NCBI GenBank assembly: GCA_035547055.1
Contig: DASZVN010000153.1
Span: forward strand, 1 to 26,223
DNA: 26,223 nucleotides
From: DASZVN01 sp035547055
Lineage (GTDB): Bacteria > Pseudomonadota > Alphaproteobacteria > Rhizobiales > Methylopilaceae
Direction: 5' to 3'
The notes under the pieces are model-generated. The model was not told where the DNA came from. It ran no database searches and worked only from the letters and a program-made list of their open reading frames with translations. This document shows, in pieces, positions 14,698 through 22,533 of the stretch. How positions within the stretch are numbered: the first letter of the stretch is position 1; each line of letters starts with the position of its first letter. Position numbers and translations under genes: made by a program.

Positions 14698-15912
14698 GTG
14701 CCGCGTGGGGTGGGTTTCGTGCATACGCTCGACCTTTCGACGCTCTTCGTCGTGACGGTCTTCGTCGCCGCCCTGCTCGGCCTGGGGCTGGTGCTGATGT
14801 GGCTGCGCGACCGCGACAACCCGGTGCTGGCGTGGTGGGGCGGCAGCATCTTTCTCAGCAACATCGCCTTCGCGGCATTCACGCTTCGAGGCACCCTGTC
14901 CGAGTTCTGGACCATCGACGTCGCCTGCGGCGGCGTCCTCGGCGCGCTGGCGCTGGCCTGGGGCGGGGTGCGCTATTTCGAGGGGCGGCGCATCGCGGTC
15001 CCGGCGCTCGCCCTGCCGCTCGTGCCATGGGCCGTGGCGGTGGCGCTGGTGCCGGGCTTCGCCCGCGACTACGACCTCAGGGTGCCGCTGTTCTCGCTCG
15101 TCATGGTGACCTACACGCTCCTGGTCACCCGCGAGATCTGGATCAGCCGCGCCGAGCGGCTGCGCTCCCGCCCGCTCATCGTCGCATTGCTCCTGGCCCA
15201 CGCGGCATGGTTCGCGCTGCGCGGCATCCTGTCGGTGACCGGCTGGGTGCCCTCCGAGGCGCTGGCCGAAGGCTATCAGTGGCTCGCCCTGGCCTCGTTC
15301 GAGCGGCTGGTGCTGGGGCTCGGCACCGCCTTCCTTGCGCTGTCGCTGGTCAAGGAGCGCGAGGAGCTGCAGGACCGCACCGCCGCGCGGGTCGATCCGC
15401 TCACCGGGGCCGGCAACCGCCGCGCCTTTGCCGAAGCCATCGCGGCGATCTCCGCGCGCGAGGATGCCGCGACGATGCCGGTCGCGCTGCTCCTGTTCGA
15501 CCTCGATTCGTTCAAGGCGATCAACGACACCTGGGGCCACTCGTTCGGCGACCGGGTGCTGCGCCTGTTCAGCGAGAGCACCCGCCGGCAGCTCCGCGCG
15601 AGCGACCTGTTCAGCCGGCTCGGCGGCGAGGAGTTCGCGGCCGTCCTCGTCGGGATCAGCCGCGCCGAGGCGCTCGCGGTCGCCGAGCGCATCCGCGGCG
15701 GCTTCGCCGGCGAGGCCGCGGTGATCGACGGCCGCAAGGCGGCCGTGACCGTCAGCGTCGGCCTCGCCACCCGCAGCCGCGTCCCCGCGCGCTTCGACGA
15801 GATGTTCGACGATGCCGACCGCGCGCTCTACCTGGCGAAGGCGGCGGGCCGCGACCGCGTGCGCCTCGCCCGCGAGCCCGACCTGCCGGGCACGCTGGTC
15901 GCGGTCGCCTGA
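14698..15912 (+). CDS. Membrane-anchored GGDEF diguanylate cyclase
   Basis: The protein has 404 residues. The first roughly 215 hold about six hydrophobic segments (for example LFVVTVFVAALLGLGLVLM, PALALPLVPWAVAVALVPG, PLIVALLLAHAAWFAL), probably an inner-membrane sensor. The GGDEF domain follows: DPLTGAGNRR at 233-242, the metal-binding FDLDSFKAIND at 267-277 and the active-site GGEEF at 309-313. An intact inhibitory I-site RASD (300-303) lies exactly five residues before it, so product feedback is expected. It should make cyclic di-GMP from two GTP. No EAL domain is present. The start is uncertain: GTG 14698 gives the longest form, while GTG 14719 has GGGGTGGG just upstream. It ends one base before the MerR-type gene's stop on the other strand. 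The ligand of the sensor is unknown. Confidence 0.92.
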   Translation: MPRGVGFVHTLDLSTLFVVTVFVAALLGLGLVLMWLRDRDNPVLAWWGGSIFLSNIAFAAFTLRGTLSEFWTIDVACGGVLGALALAWGGVRYFEGRRIAVPALALPLVPWAVAVALVPGFARDYDLRVPLFSLVMVTYTLLVTREIWISRAERLRSRPLIVALLLAHAAWFALRGILSVTGWVPSEALAEGYQWLALASFERLVLGLGTAFLALSLVKEREELQDRTAARVDPLTGAGNRRAFAEAIAAISAREDAATMPVALLLFDLDSFKAINDTWGHSFGDRVLRLFSESTRRQLRASDLFSRLGGEEFAAVLVGISRAEALAVAERIRGGFAGEAAVIDGRKAAVTVSVGLATRSRVPARFDEMFDDADRALYLAKAAGRDRVRLAREPDLPGTLVAVA

Positions 15913-15913
15913 T

Positions 15914-16348
15914 TCAGGGCGACGGCGCGCTGCCCACGGCGCGGCGGCGCCGCGGCTCCTCGAACTCGCCGTCGCCGTCGTCGAGCAGGGGGAAGTCCGG
16001 CAGCGGCTCGCCTTCCTGCCAGCACGCGAGCCGGGCGAGCGCCTGGCGGATCGACTGCAGCTCGGCGAGGCGGCGATCGAGGTCGTGGACGCGGTCCTCG
16101 GCCAGCGCCCGGACATGATCGGGAGCGCGCTCGCCGTCGTGATAGAGCGCGAGCAGCTCGCGGCATTCCTCGACCGAGAAGCCGAGGTCGCGGGCGCGGC
16201 GCAGGAACCTCAGCGTGTGGACGTCCGGATCGGCGAAGGCGCGATAGCCGTTCGAGGCGCGGCGCGGCCTGAGCAGGCCCTGCGCCTCGTAGAACCGGAT
16301 CGCCTTGGGGGTCAGCCCGGCCCGTCGGGCAGCTTCGGCAATGTTCAT
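15914..16348 (-). CDS. MerR-family transcriptional regulator, CueR/HmrR-like but lacking metal cysteines
   Basis: The protein has 144 residues. The N-terminal winged helix-turn-helix is typical: MNIAEAARRAGLTPKAIRFY, then EAQGLLRPRRASNGYR. VHTLRFLRRARDLGFSVEEC and a long dimerisation helix (DHVRALAEDRVHDLDRRLAE) follow. The overall pattern is that of CueR/HmrR. In those proteins a C-terminal Cys pair (as in ACPGDD...DCPI) binds Cu(I). Here the loop reads LACWQEGEPLPDFPLLDD: Gln and Phe stand at the aligned ligand positions, and Cys109 is offset. Copper sensing is therefore unlikely. ATG 16348 gives the standard MerR N-terminus. No copper gene is adjacent, so the target promoter is unknown; MerR proteins often autoregulate. 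Confidence 0.85.
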   Translation of the reverse strand: MNIAEAARRAGLTPKAIRFYEAQGLLRPRRASNGYRAFADPDVHTLRFLRRARDLGFSVEECRELLALYHDGERAPDHVRALAEDRVHDLDRRLAELQSIRQALARLACWQEGEPLPDFPLLDDGDGEFEEPRRRRAVGSAPSP

Positions 16349-16430
16349 CACCCATCCGCCTGCGGCAGCCAAGAGCAAACGCCTACGAGGGCGTGCGGCC
16401 GGATCGCCGATGCTCAGGCGAGCAGGGATC

Positions 16431-16469
16431 GCCTCACCCTCACCCGTGGGGAAACCGGGAGGGAGGCGG
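16431..16469 (-). terminator. Imperfect stem-loop downstream of flgL
   Basis: CGCCTC (16431-16436) pairs with GAGGCG (16464-16469), with inner CCCT/AGGG and CCCG/CGGG pairs separated by internal loops. It lies about 30 bases after the flgL stop on the minus strand and could end the flagellar transcript. There is no T-run. Confidence 0.35.
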
Positions 16470-16497
16470 TTGGTTCCGTTGGCGCGGGGTTGGCGGG

Positions 16498-18015
16498 CTA
16501 GCTGCCGAGATAGTTCACCAGCGACAGCTTCGACAGCATCGCGGTGGCCTGGTAGCTCGCCTGGAGCTGGGTCTGGGCGCTGAGGAGCGACGTTGCGACG
16601 TCGTTGGTGTCGGCCCCCTCGGCCGAGGACAGGATGCCTTGCAGCATGTTCTGCGAGGTGCTCTGCCGGCTCTGGGTGTCGGACACCGTCTGCTGCACCG
16701 CCGAAAGATCCGTCGAAAGCTGCCCCAGGGGCCCGAGGTCGTTGGTTCCGGTCAGCGCCGTGCTGACGCGGTTCACGAGCGACTGGTAGCGCGTCGCGCC
16801 ATCGTCGCCGGCGTCGCCGAAGGTGACCGCGCTCATCACCGCGAGGCCCTCGATGATGCTGCGCGGGCCGGCCTCGTCGGCGCGGGCGCCGTAGCCGACC
16901 GTGAGGCTGCTGTCGATCCGGGCCGACTGCGTCGCCCGCGGCGAGGAGCCATCGTCCTCGCCCTGGTACCAGTCGACGGTGTCGGCGCTGCCGTCGCGGA
17001 GCGCCGTCGCGTCGGCGGCCGTGCCGCCGGCCGGGATGTCGACCCGCTGCGGCGGGTCGCTTTCGAAGAAATCGTGGGCCGCCGCCATCGCCGAGGCCGG
17101 CACGAGGTCGGTCGAGGCCGCCGTCTGGATCGACTGGCCGAGCGCGCCGGCGAGGTTCGCCGCCGTATCCGAAACGCTGCTGCCGATGGCGAACTGGCCG
17201 GCGGCCGGGGTGGTGCCGGCGGCAACCGCGGTCAGGGTGACGTCGGTCGTGGTGCCGTCCGGCATCGACAGCGTCAGGCGCACGGTGTCGCCCGCCTGCG
17301 GCTGCTGCGTCAGCGCGACGCTCGCCGAGGACGGCGCGGCCGGGTTCACCGTGACGGTGGCGCCGGCGATCGAGGTCGAGGCGGCGCCGGCGGCGATCTT
17401 GAAGCCGAACGGAGAGCCGTCCGCCGCAATCTCCACCGAATCCGGGTCGGGCTGGCTGACGGTCAGGCGGCCGTTGCCGCCGGTGCCGAGGTCGGCCGCC
17501 TTGCGCTCGTCGACCACCTGCTGGAAGCCGGCGAGCCCGCCCGAGCCGTTCATCATCACGTCGGAGGAGACCACCGGCGGCGAGGACACCTCGCGGCCGC
17601 CGAACATGTAGTGGCCGGCGACGTCGGTGTTGAGCATCGAGACCGCGCTGGCGAGCTCGGTCGAGGCCGTCCCCTGCGCCACCGTCTGGTTGCCGACGAG
17701 CTGGAAATTGCTCGGGTCGAGCGGCCCGGCCTTCATGTCGGAGACGACCTGGTTCAGCCCGCCGATCGCCGTCTGCATGGCGTTGAGGCGGAGCTGCACG
17801 GTCGAGATGTTCTGGCCGTAGCCGGTGAGCGCGTTGAGCTGGTCCTGCACCGACAGCACGGTCGAGCGGTCGCTGCCGAGGCCGGCGTAGTCGGTCGCCT
17901 TCTGGCCCGTGGCGAGCTGGGTCGAGAGGCTGTCGAGGGTCGCTTTCAGCCGGCTCAGCGTCTGCGCGTAGGAGGCGCTGAAAAGGTTGTTGCCGGTTAC
18001 CGAGATCGAGCTCAT
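16498..18015 (-). CDS. flgL: Flagellar hook-filament junction protein FlgL (HAP3), enlarged
   Basis: FlgL forms the second junction ring between hook and filament, outside the cell, and is exported by the flagellar type III apparatus. The N-terminal coiled coil has the flagellin-like pattern: LSRLKATLDSLSTQLATGQK, then NISTVQLRLNAMQTAIGGLN. The C-terminus (NDVATSLLSAQTQLQASYQA, ending MLSKLSLVNYLGS) is the matching D0/D1 helix. At 505 residues it is longer than the common 300-350; the extra length is in the middle (about 190-400), Ala/Thr/Asp-rich and probably surface-exposed. Its ATG overlaps the flgK TGA as ATGA, implying translational coupling. Flagellin shares the ends, but the position directly after flgK argues for FlgL. 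Confidence 0.9.
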   Translation of the reverse strand: MSSISVTGNNLFSASYAQTLSRLKATLDSLSTQLATGQKATDYAGLGSDRSTVLSVQDQLNALTGYGQNISTVQLRLNAMQTAIGGLNQVVSDMKAGPLDPSNFQLVGNQTVAQGTASTELASAVSMLNTDVAGHYMFGGREVSSPPVVSSDVMMNGSGGLAGFQQVVDERKAADLGTGGNGRLTVSQPDPDSVEIAADGSPFGFKIAAGAASTSIAGATVTVNPAAPSSASVALTQQPQAGDTVRLTLSMPDGTTTDVTLTAVAAGTTPAAGQFAIGSSVSDTAANLAGALGQSIQTAASTDLVPASAMAAAHDFFESDPPQRVDIPAGGTAADATALRDGSADTVDWYQGEDDGSSPRATQSARIDSSLTVGYGARADEAGPRSIIEGLAVMSAVTFGDAGDDGATRYQSLVNRVSTALTGTNDLGPLGQLSTDLSAVQQTVSDTQSRQSTSQNMLQGILSSAEGADTNDVATSLLSAQTQLQASYQATAMLSKLSLVNYLGS

Positions 18016-19865
18016 CCGATCCCCATCGTCATCAGCGATTGCAGCATCTGGTTGATCGTAGTGACCACCCGGGCATTGGCCGAGTAGGCGGTCTGGAGCT
18101 GGATCAGCTTCTCCATCTCCTGGTCGATGTTGACGCCGCTCTCCTGGTTCATCGCGTCCTGGAGCGTGGTGACGACGACCTGCTGGCCGTCGGCGACGTT
18201 CTGGGCATTCTGCGCGGCGCCGCCCTGCTTGTTCAGGATCTGCTGCGCGAAGTTGGTCGCCGCGCCGGAGAACGGGCTGCCCGAACTGCCGATGCCGGTG
18301 TCGGCGCTCCAGACCTGCGCCGGGTTTTCGAGCGCGTCGCGCAGGGCCGCCGGCCGCGTCGCGTCGCCCGACAGCGTCGCGGACGTCGATTTGACGAGGA
18401 GCGACGGGTTGGCGAGGAGCGCCGGGTTCACCGCGATCCGGGTGGCGTAGCCGGTCCGCTCGCCGAGGCCGTCGAGGCTGCCGGTATAGGGCGTGCCGCC
18501 GGTGTCGACGAAGAACGGCAGCGCGCTGCCCTGCCCCTGGGTCGCGGTGGCGCTGACCTGCGAAGAGAGGCTGGTCACGGTGGCGGTGCCGGCCGGATCG
18601 GCCGCGACGGCGAGGCTCGAGCCGGTGAGCGTCAGGTCGAAATTGCCGCCGAGCGCGCTCTGCATCTGCGCGACCGCCGATGCGAGGCCGCCCGAGAAGT
18701 CGATCCCGACCACCGGGCGCTTGCCGGGCACGGCGTCGGCGGAGACCGGCAGGCTGGCCGCGCTGTCGAGCCGCACGAACGTCATGCTCTGCTGGGCGCC
18801 GCTGCCGTCGGTGTAGTTCACCGTCAGCGTGTTGCCGGCCTGGAGCGTCGAGAGGTCGGCGTTGAAGCCGTCCGAGCCGTCGCTGTCGGTCGTGGTCGTC
18901 GAGCCGAGCGCGGTCGCGACGCCGGCGGCGAGGTCGTCGAGCTGGTTCTGGGCCTGGACCAGGCTGCCGTCGCGGAGATCGGCCAGCGCCTTGATCGAGC
19001 CCGACTGCACCCCGCCCGGCCCCAGGAGATCGCTGACGATGCCGGTGGCGTCCTTGATCGAGATGGTGCCGAGCGTGCTCGCGGACGGATCGGGATCGTA
19101 GCGCGAGGCGGCCTGCACGTTGCTCGAGCCGGTGAAGCTGAGCGTCGCGGCGGTGCCGCCCTGGAACAGCGGGATGCCGCTGGTCGTGGTGATGGTGAGC
19201 GGCTGGGTGCCGTCGCCGCCCGAGACCTTGATGTCGAGGAACGACGACAGCTTGTCGATGTCGACATCCTGCTGGTCGAGCAGGTTCGCCGACGTGGTCC
19301 CGCCGGTGCCGACGCCCGCGATCTTGGTCTGCAGGCTCGCGAGGTCCTGGAGCGTGGCGTTGACCTGGTCGGCCGCGCTCGACAGGTCCGAATTGGCCTG
19401 CACCCGGAGGCTCTGCACCCCGGCGGACAGCGTGTTCAGGCTCTGCGCCAGTGTCTGCGCGCTCGACAGCACGCCAGACTGGGCGACGGTGGAGTCCGGC
19501 GAGGTCGCGAGCTGGTCGAGCGCGTTGCCGAGATTGCCGACCAGCGTGTCGAGCGAGTTGCCGTCGCCCGGCGAGCCGAAGAGCTGGACCAGCCGGTTGA
19601 GGTAGGTCGAGTTGGTCTGGGCGTAGCTGAGGCCCGACGACTCGGTGCGGAGCTGGCTCTGCACGTAGCTGTCGACCGTGCGCGACACCTCGGCGACGCG
19701 GACGCCGGTGACGGTGCCGCCGGCGAGGATCGGCTGGAGCTGGGCGTCCTTGCGGGTGTAGCCGGGCGTGTCGGCGTTGGCGACGTTGGCCGCGACGAGC
19801 TGCAGCCCGGACTGGGTGGTCTGCAGCCCGGACAGCACGGTCCCCAGCGCCGAGGTCAGGCCCAT
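18012..19865 (-). CDS. flgK: Flagellar hook-associated protein 1 (FlgK, HAP1)
   Basis: FlgK makes the first ring of the hook-filament junction. The protein has 617 residues, somewhat longer than the E. coli protein (547). The N-terminal rod/hook signature is LSGLQTTQSGLQLVAANVAN, followed by ADTPGYTRKDAQLQP. A coiled-coil stretch runs through about 130-200 (SLNTLSAGVQSLRVQANSDL and onward). The middle is Gly/Ser/Thr-rich. The C-terminus has the conserved VNIDQEMEKLIQLQTAYSAN, then ARVVTTINQMLQSLMTMG. There is no signal peptide, as expected for type III flagellar export. It starts 27 bases after the flgE stop and overlaps flgL, in an flgE-flgK-flgL order often seen in Alphaproteobacteria. Confidence 0.95.
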   Translation of the reverse strand: MGLTSALGTVLSGLQTTQSGLQLVAANVANADTPGYTRKDAQLQPILAGGTVTGVRVAEVSRTVDSYVQSQLRTESSGLSYAQTNSTYLNRLVQLFGSPGDGNSLDTLVGNLGNALDQLATSPDSTVAQSGVLSSAQTLAQSLNTLSAGVQSLRVQANSDLSSAADQVNATLQDLASLQTKIAGVGTGGTTSANLLDQQDVDIDKLSSFLDIKVSGGDGTQPLTITTTSGIPLFQGGTAATLSFTGSSNVQAASRYDPDPSASTLGTISIKDATGIVSDLLGPGGVQSGSIKALADLRDGSLVQAQNQLDDLAAGVATALGSTTTTDSDGSDGFNADLSTLQAGNTLTVNYTDGSGAQQSMTFVRLDSAASLPVSADAVPGKRPVVGIDFSGGLASAVAQMQSALGGNFDLTLTGSSLAVAADPAGTATVTSLSSQVSATATQGQGSALPFFVDTGGTPYTGSLDGLGERTGYATRIAVNPALLANPSLLVKSTSATLSGDATRPAALRDALENPAQVWSADTGIGSSGSPFSGAATNFAQQILNKQGGAAQNAQNVADGQQVVVTTLQDAMNQESGVNIDQEMEKLIQLQTAYSANARVVTTINQMLQSLMTMGIG

Positions 19866-19892
19866 GGCGGCATCCCGTCCTCAGCCCCTGCC

Positions 19893-21614
19893 TCAGCGCA
19901 CCATGTCGAGCACGTCCTGCATCATCGAGTTCGCGGCGGTGATGATGCGGGTGTTCGCCGAATAGGCCTGCTGGGTGACGATGAGCTTGCTGAACTCGTC
20001 CGAGATGTCGGTGTTGGAGTTCTCCAGCGAGCCGCCGACCACCGAGGCGTTCGAGCCCGAGATCGGCTGGCCCGACTCGGAGGTCGCCGCATAGGCGCCG
20101 CCGTCGACCTGCTTCAGCGAGTTCTCGGCGGTGAAGGTGACGGTCGGGATGTCGAGGATGTCGGCCATCTGGCCGTTGGAATAGAACGCGGTCAGGCGGC
20201 CGTTGTTGCCGATCGACACCCGGGTCACCGTGCCGGCGGCATAGCCGTTCTGGCTGAGCGTGGTGAGGTTGGTGGTGCCGTTGGCGTCGGCGAACTGGGT
20301 CAGCCCGTCCTGGCCGAACGTCATGTTGATGTTGCCGAGATTGTTGCCGTCGACGGTGAGGTTCGGCAGCGTGATCGACGACACCGACGGGGTGAGCTGG
20401 CCGTTGCCGTCGAAGGTGAAATCGGTGCCGACATTGGTCCACTTGGCCTGGGTGCCGGTGGCGTTGTCGTTCGAGAGGTAGAACAGGTTCCAGGTGTCGG
20501 TGCCGCCGGTCGAGGCGTCGTTGACCTTGGCCCAGCGGAACTGGACGTTGTTGGCGCCGCCCTGGCTGTCGTAGAGCGTGATGGCGTTGCCCGAGATCGA
20601 CTGGGTGAGGAAGTTGGCCTCGTCCTGCGCCGCGACGGTGCCGGTCGGGCTCGCCGCCATCGTCGAGGAGACCGCGCCCGCCGTCAGCCCGAGCTGGGTC
20701 GCGCCGGTGCCGCCGATCGTGAAGGTCGAGTTGATGTTGTCGGCGCTGATCTGAAGCTGGCCGCCGTTGTTGGTCGCCGAGAGCCCGGCGAGATTGGTGT
20801 CCTTGGTGATCGCGCTGACGAGGTCGTCGAGCGAGTTGATCTGGCCGGTGCCGGTGCCAATCGTGAAGGTCTCGGTCGTCCCGCCGCCGATGCTGAGCGT
20901 CAGCGTGTTGCCGGCGGTGACCGGGCCGGCGGTCGTGAGGTCGGTCGGATCGGTGATGCCCGAGCCGGTCGCCGTCGCGGCGACCTTCGCGGTGTCGGCC
21001 GTGCGCGGATCGCCGACATAGCCGACCGGGGTGAAGATTTCGCTGCCCGGCACCGTCGCGTCGGCGTTGCCGGTCGCCGGCAGCGCCGGCAGGTTGCCCT
21101 CGTACTCGATCGAGCCGCTGGCCTTGGCCGGCAGGATGTCGTTGGTGAGCTGGATCACCTGCGGCACGCTGCCGGTGACGTTGCCGGTGACGCGATCGAC
21201 CGGGAGCGCCTTGAGGTAGTAGCCGGCGCCGTTCACCAAGTAGCCGTTCTTGTCGACCTGGAAGTCGCCGCGCCGCGTGTAGAGGTCGGTGCCGCCGAAC
21301 ACCGGCTGCCCGTCGACCGTGCCGGTGGCCTGCGAGACCACGAAGTAGCCGTCGCCGTTCAGCGCCATGTAGGTCGAGTTCGACGAGGTCTGGATGTCGC
21401 CCTGGACGTTGTTGGTGGCGCGGCTCGAGGCGAGGACGGCGCCGGACACCTGCTGGGTCGGCAGCGCGTCGGGGATGAGGTCGGTGAAGTTGGTGTCGGT
21501 GCGCTTGAACGCGACCGTCTGCGAGTTGGCGATGTTCCCCGAGATGTTCTGCAGCGCATAGGACTGCGCCTGCATGCCGGAAACCGCCGTGGTCAAAGCG
21601 CCGAAGATACCCAT
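19893..21614 (-). CDS. flgE: Flagellar hook protein FlgE
   Basis: FlgE polymerises to the flexible hook. The protein has 573 residues, longer than the E. coli form (402) but within the range of alphaproteobacterial hooks. The N-terminal signature is MGIFGALTTAVSGMQAQSYA, then LQNISGNIANSQTVAFKRTD. The family motif YMALNGDGYFVV and LYTRRGDFQVDKNGYLVNG follow. A long variable Thr/Gly-rich middle (about 190-420) should face outward. The C-terminus ends NTDISDEFSKLIVTQQAYSA, NTRIITAANSMMQDVLDMVR. ATG 21614 has GGAGAGAGGGG upstream. It is the first of three co-oriented flagellar genes. I did not find a convincing sigma54 or sigma28 promoter upstream. FlgF/FlgG-type rod proteins share the ends, but length and the flgK context favour FlgE. 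Confidence 0.93.
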   Translation of the reverse strand: MGIFGALTTAVSGMQAQSYALQNISGNIANSQTVAFKRTDTNFTDLIPDALPTQQVSGAVLASSRATNNVQGDIQTSSNSTYMALNGDGYFVVSQATGTVDGQPVFGGTDLYTRRGDFQVDKNGYLVNGAGYYLKALPVDRVTGNVTGSVPQVIQLTNDILPAKASGSIEYEGNLPALPATGNADATVPGSEIFTPVGYVGDPRTADTAKVAATATGSGITDPTDLTTAGPVTAGNTLTLSIGGGTTETFTIGTGTGQINSLDDLVSAITKDTNLAGLSATNNGGQLQISADNINSTFTIGGTGATQLGLTAGAVSSTMAASPTGTVAAQDEANFLTQSISGNAITLYDSQGGANNVQFRWAKVNDASTGGTDTWNLFYLSNDNATGTQAKWTNVGTDFTFDGNGQLTPSVSSITLPNLTVDGNNLGNINMTFGQDGLTQFADANGTTNLTTLSQNGYAAGTVTRVSIGNNGRLTAFYSNGQMADILDIPTVTFTAENSLKQVDGGAYAATSESGQPISGSNASVVGGSLENSNTDISDEFSKLIVTQQAYSANTRIITAANSMMQDVLDMVR

Positions 21615-21926
21615 GCCCCTCTCTCCATCGCCCCGGGCGCGCCGCAACCGCGGGCGCGCACTCATCCGGCAGCGAGGCTGCAAGTCCGGGGCCAGCGGGG
21701 CCGGCGCGGGCGTGGAGCGGGCAGCCGGAACCGCCGGCGACGTTCGACGCCGCCGACAATTCCCTGATTCGGTTAGCGATTCTTGAGCGGCAGCAGCGAT
21801 CGGCGGCGGCGTCTTTGCCCCGACGGGCACCGCTGCCACCGTCCCGGCAGAAAGCGCCGGGCAGGAAATTGCTGCCGGGCCCGCCGTGCCGCCGGCAAAT
21901 TGTTCCGGGTCGGCGGCGGTGGACGC
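21615..21926. other. Region between tRNA-Arg and flgE
   Basis: These 312 bases are non-coding. They should hold the flgE promoter, which I cannot place. An AT-richer patch at about 21755-21785 (with GATTCGGTTAGCGATTC) is the likeliest place for RNA-polymerase contacts. No strong hairpin or repeat was seen. Confidence 0.45.
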
Positions 21927-22003
21927 TGGCGACCCCGGCAGGATTCGAACCTGCGACCAACAGCTTAGAAGGCTGCTGCTCTATCCGGCTGAGCTACGGG
22001 GCC
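21927..22003 (-). tRNA. tRNA-Arg (anticodon UCU)
   Basis: On the minus strand the gene starts GGCCCCGTAGCTCAGC and folds as a normal cloverleaf: acceptor GGCCCCG with CGGGGTC, D-stem GCTC/GAGC, and anticodon stem GCAGC/GCTGT with loop CTTCTAA giving anticodon TCT. The T-arm is GCAGG TTCGAAT CCTGC. The discriminator is G and the CCA end is encoded (21929-21927). It decodes AGA, a rare codon in such GC-rich DNA. Confidence 0.95.
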
Positions 22004-22028
22004 GACAAGGCGGGGTACGGAGCCGGCT

Positions 22029-22331
22029 TCAATGGGTCCACTGGCCGACCCGGCCCCATTTGAAATTGTCGGAATAGGCGATGTGGCGCCGCTCCGGCAG
22101 CTTGGGCTCGATCAGGCGGTAGGTGATGCCCTCGCGCTCGGCGAAGGCGATCGCCTCCTCCCGGGTGTCGAAGCGCAATCTTACCTGCTGCTTCATGTCG
22201 GCCGAGGCGGTCCAGCCCATCAGGGGCTCGATCTCGCGGTCCTCGGGCTCGTAGTCGAGCACCCAGCGCCGCGTGTTGGCCTGGCCCGACTGCATCTGGT
22301 TGCGCCCCGGCTTGTAGATCCTCGCGGTCAT
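22029..22331 (-). CDS. NDUFS4-like complex I accessory subunit (ETC complex I subunit)
   Basis: The protein has 100 residues. The pattern (MTARIYKPGRNQMQSGQANT, then WVLDYEPEDREIEPLMGWTA, MKQQVRLRFDTREEAIAFAE, and ending DNFKWGRVGQWTH) is that of the ETC complex I subunit family. It includes mitochondrial NDUFS4 (18 kDa, AQDQ subunit) and its alphaproteobacterial homologues. It attaches to the peripheral arm of NADH:ubiquinone oxidoreductase and supports assembly or stability. There is no catalytic centre. ATG 22331 is chosen because the family starts there and the longer frame runs into the upstream tRNA. It lies between tRNA-Arg and tRNA-Pro, all on the minus strand, away from any nuo operon in the window. 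Confidence 0.92.
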   Translation of the reverse strand: MTARIYKPGRNQMQSGQANTRRWVLDYEPEDREIEPLMGWTASADMKQQVRLRFDTREEAIAFAEREGITYRLIEPKLPERRHIAYSDNFKWGRVGQWTH

Positions 22332-22356
22332 CGCCTCGCCGTCCGTGCAGATCCCG

Positions 22357-22433
22357 TGGTCGGGGCGGCCGGATTTGAACCAGCGACCCTCTGCTCCCAA
22401 AGCAGATGCGCTACCAGACTGCGCTACGCCCCG
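22357..22433 (-). tRNA. tRNA-Pro (anticodon UGG)
   Basis: On the minus strand: acceptor CGGGGCG with CGCCCCG, D-arm GCGC AGTCTGGTA GCGC, anticodon stem TCTGC/GCAGA with loop TTTGGGA giving anticodon TGG, and T-arm GCTGG TTCAAAT CCGGC. The discriminator is A and CCA is encoded (22359-22357). The C1-G72 end pair and A73 are typical of bacterial tRNA-Pro. Confidence 0.96.
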
Positions 22434-22533
22434 AAACGGTGAATGGGCCGGACTTCTCGCATGTTAGCGAAGGACCAGCAAGCGCCGCGGCCCGGAACGG
22501 ACCGCAACCGTCCGCGGCCGCAGGCAGCGCCGC

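Noticed and set aside
18039..21767. A 1242-codon plus-strand frame antisense to flgK and flgE
   Set aside because: It has the Arg/Glu/Val-rich composition typical of antisense frames in GC-rich genes, no domain, and the opposite strand encodes well-supported proteins.
21615..21926. Sigma54 or sigma28 promoter for flgE
   Set aside because: I searched by eye for TGGC-N-TTGC and TAAA/GCCGATAA patterns on the minus strand and found only partial matches with wrong spacing.
16498..21960. Single 1820-codon open frame on the minus strand spanning the flagellar region
   Set aside because: Only its last 505 codons are real (FlgL). The rest is a shadow frame of flgK and flgE, Arg/Pro/His-rich, with the true genes showing clear flagellar signatures in the other frames.
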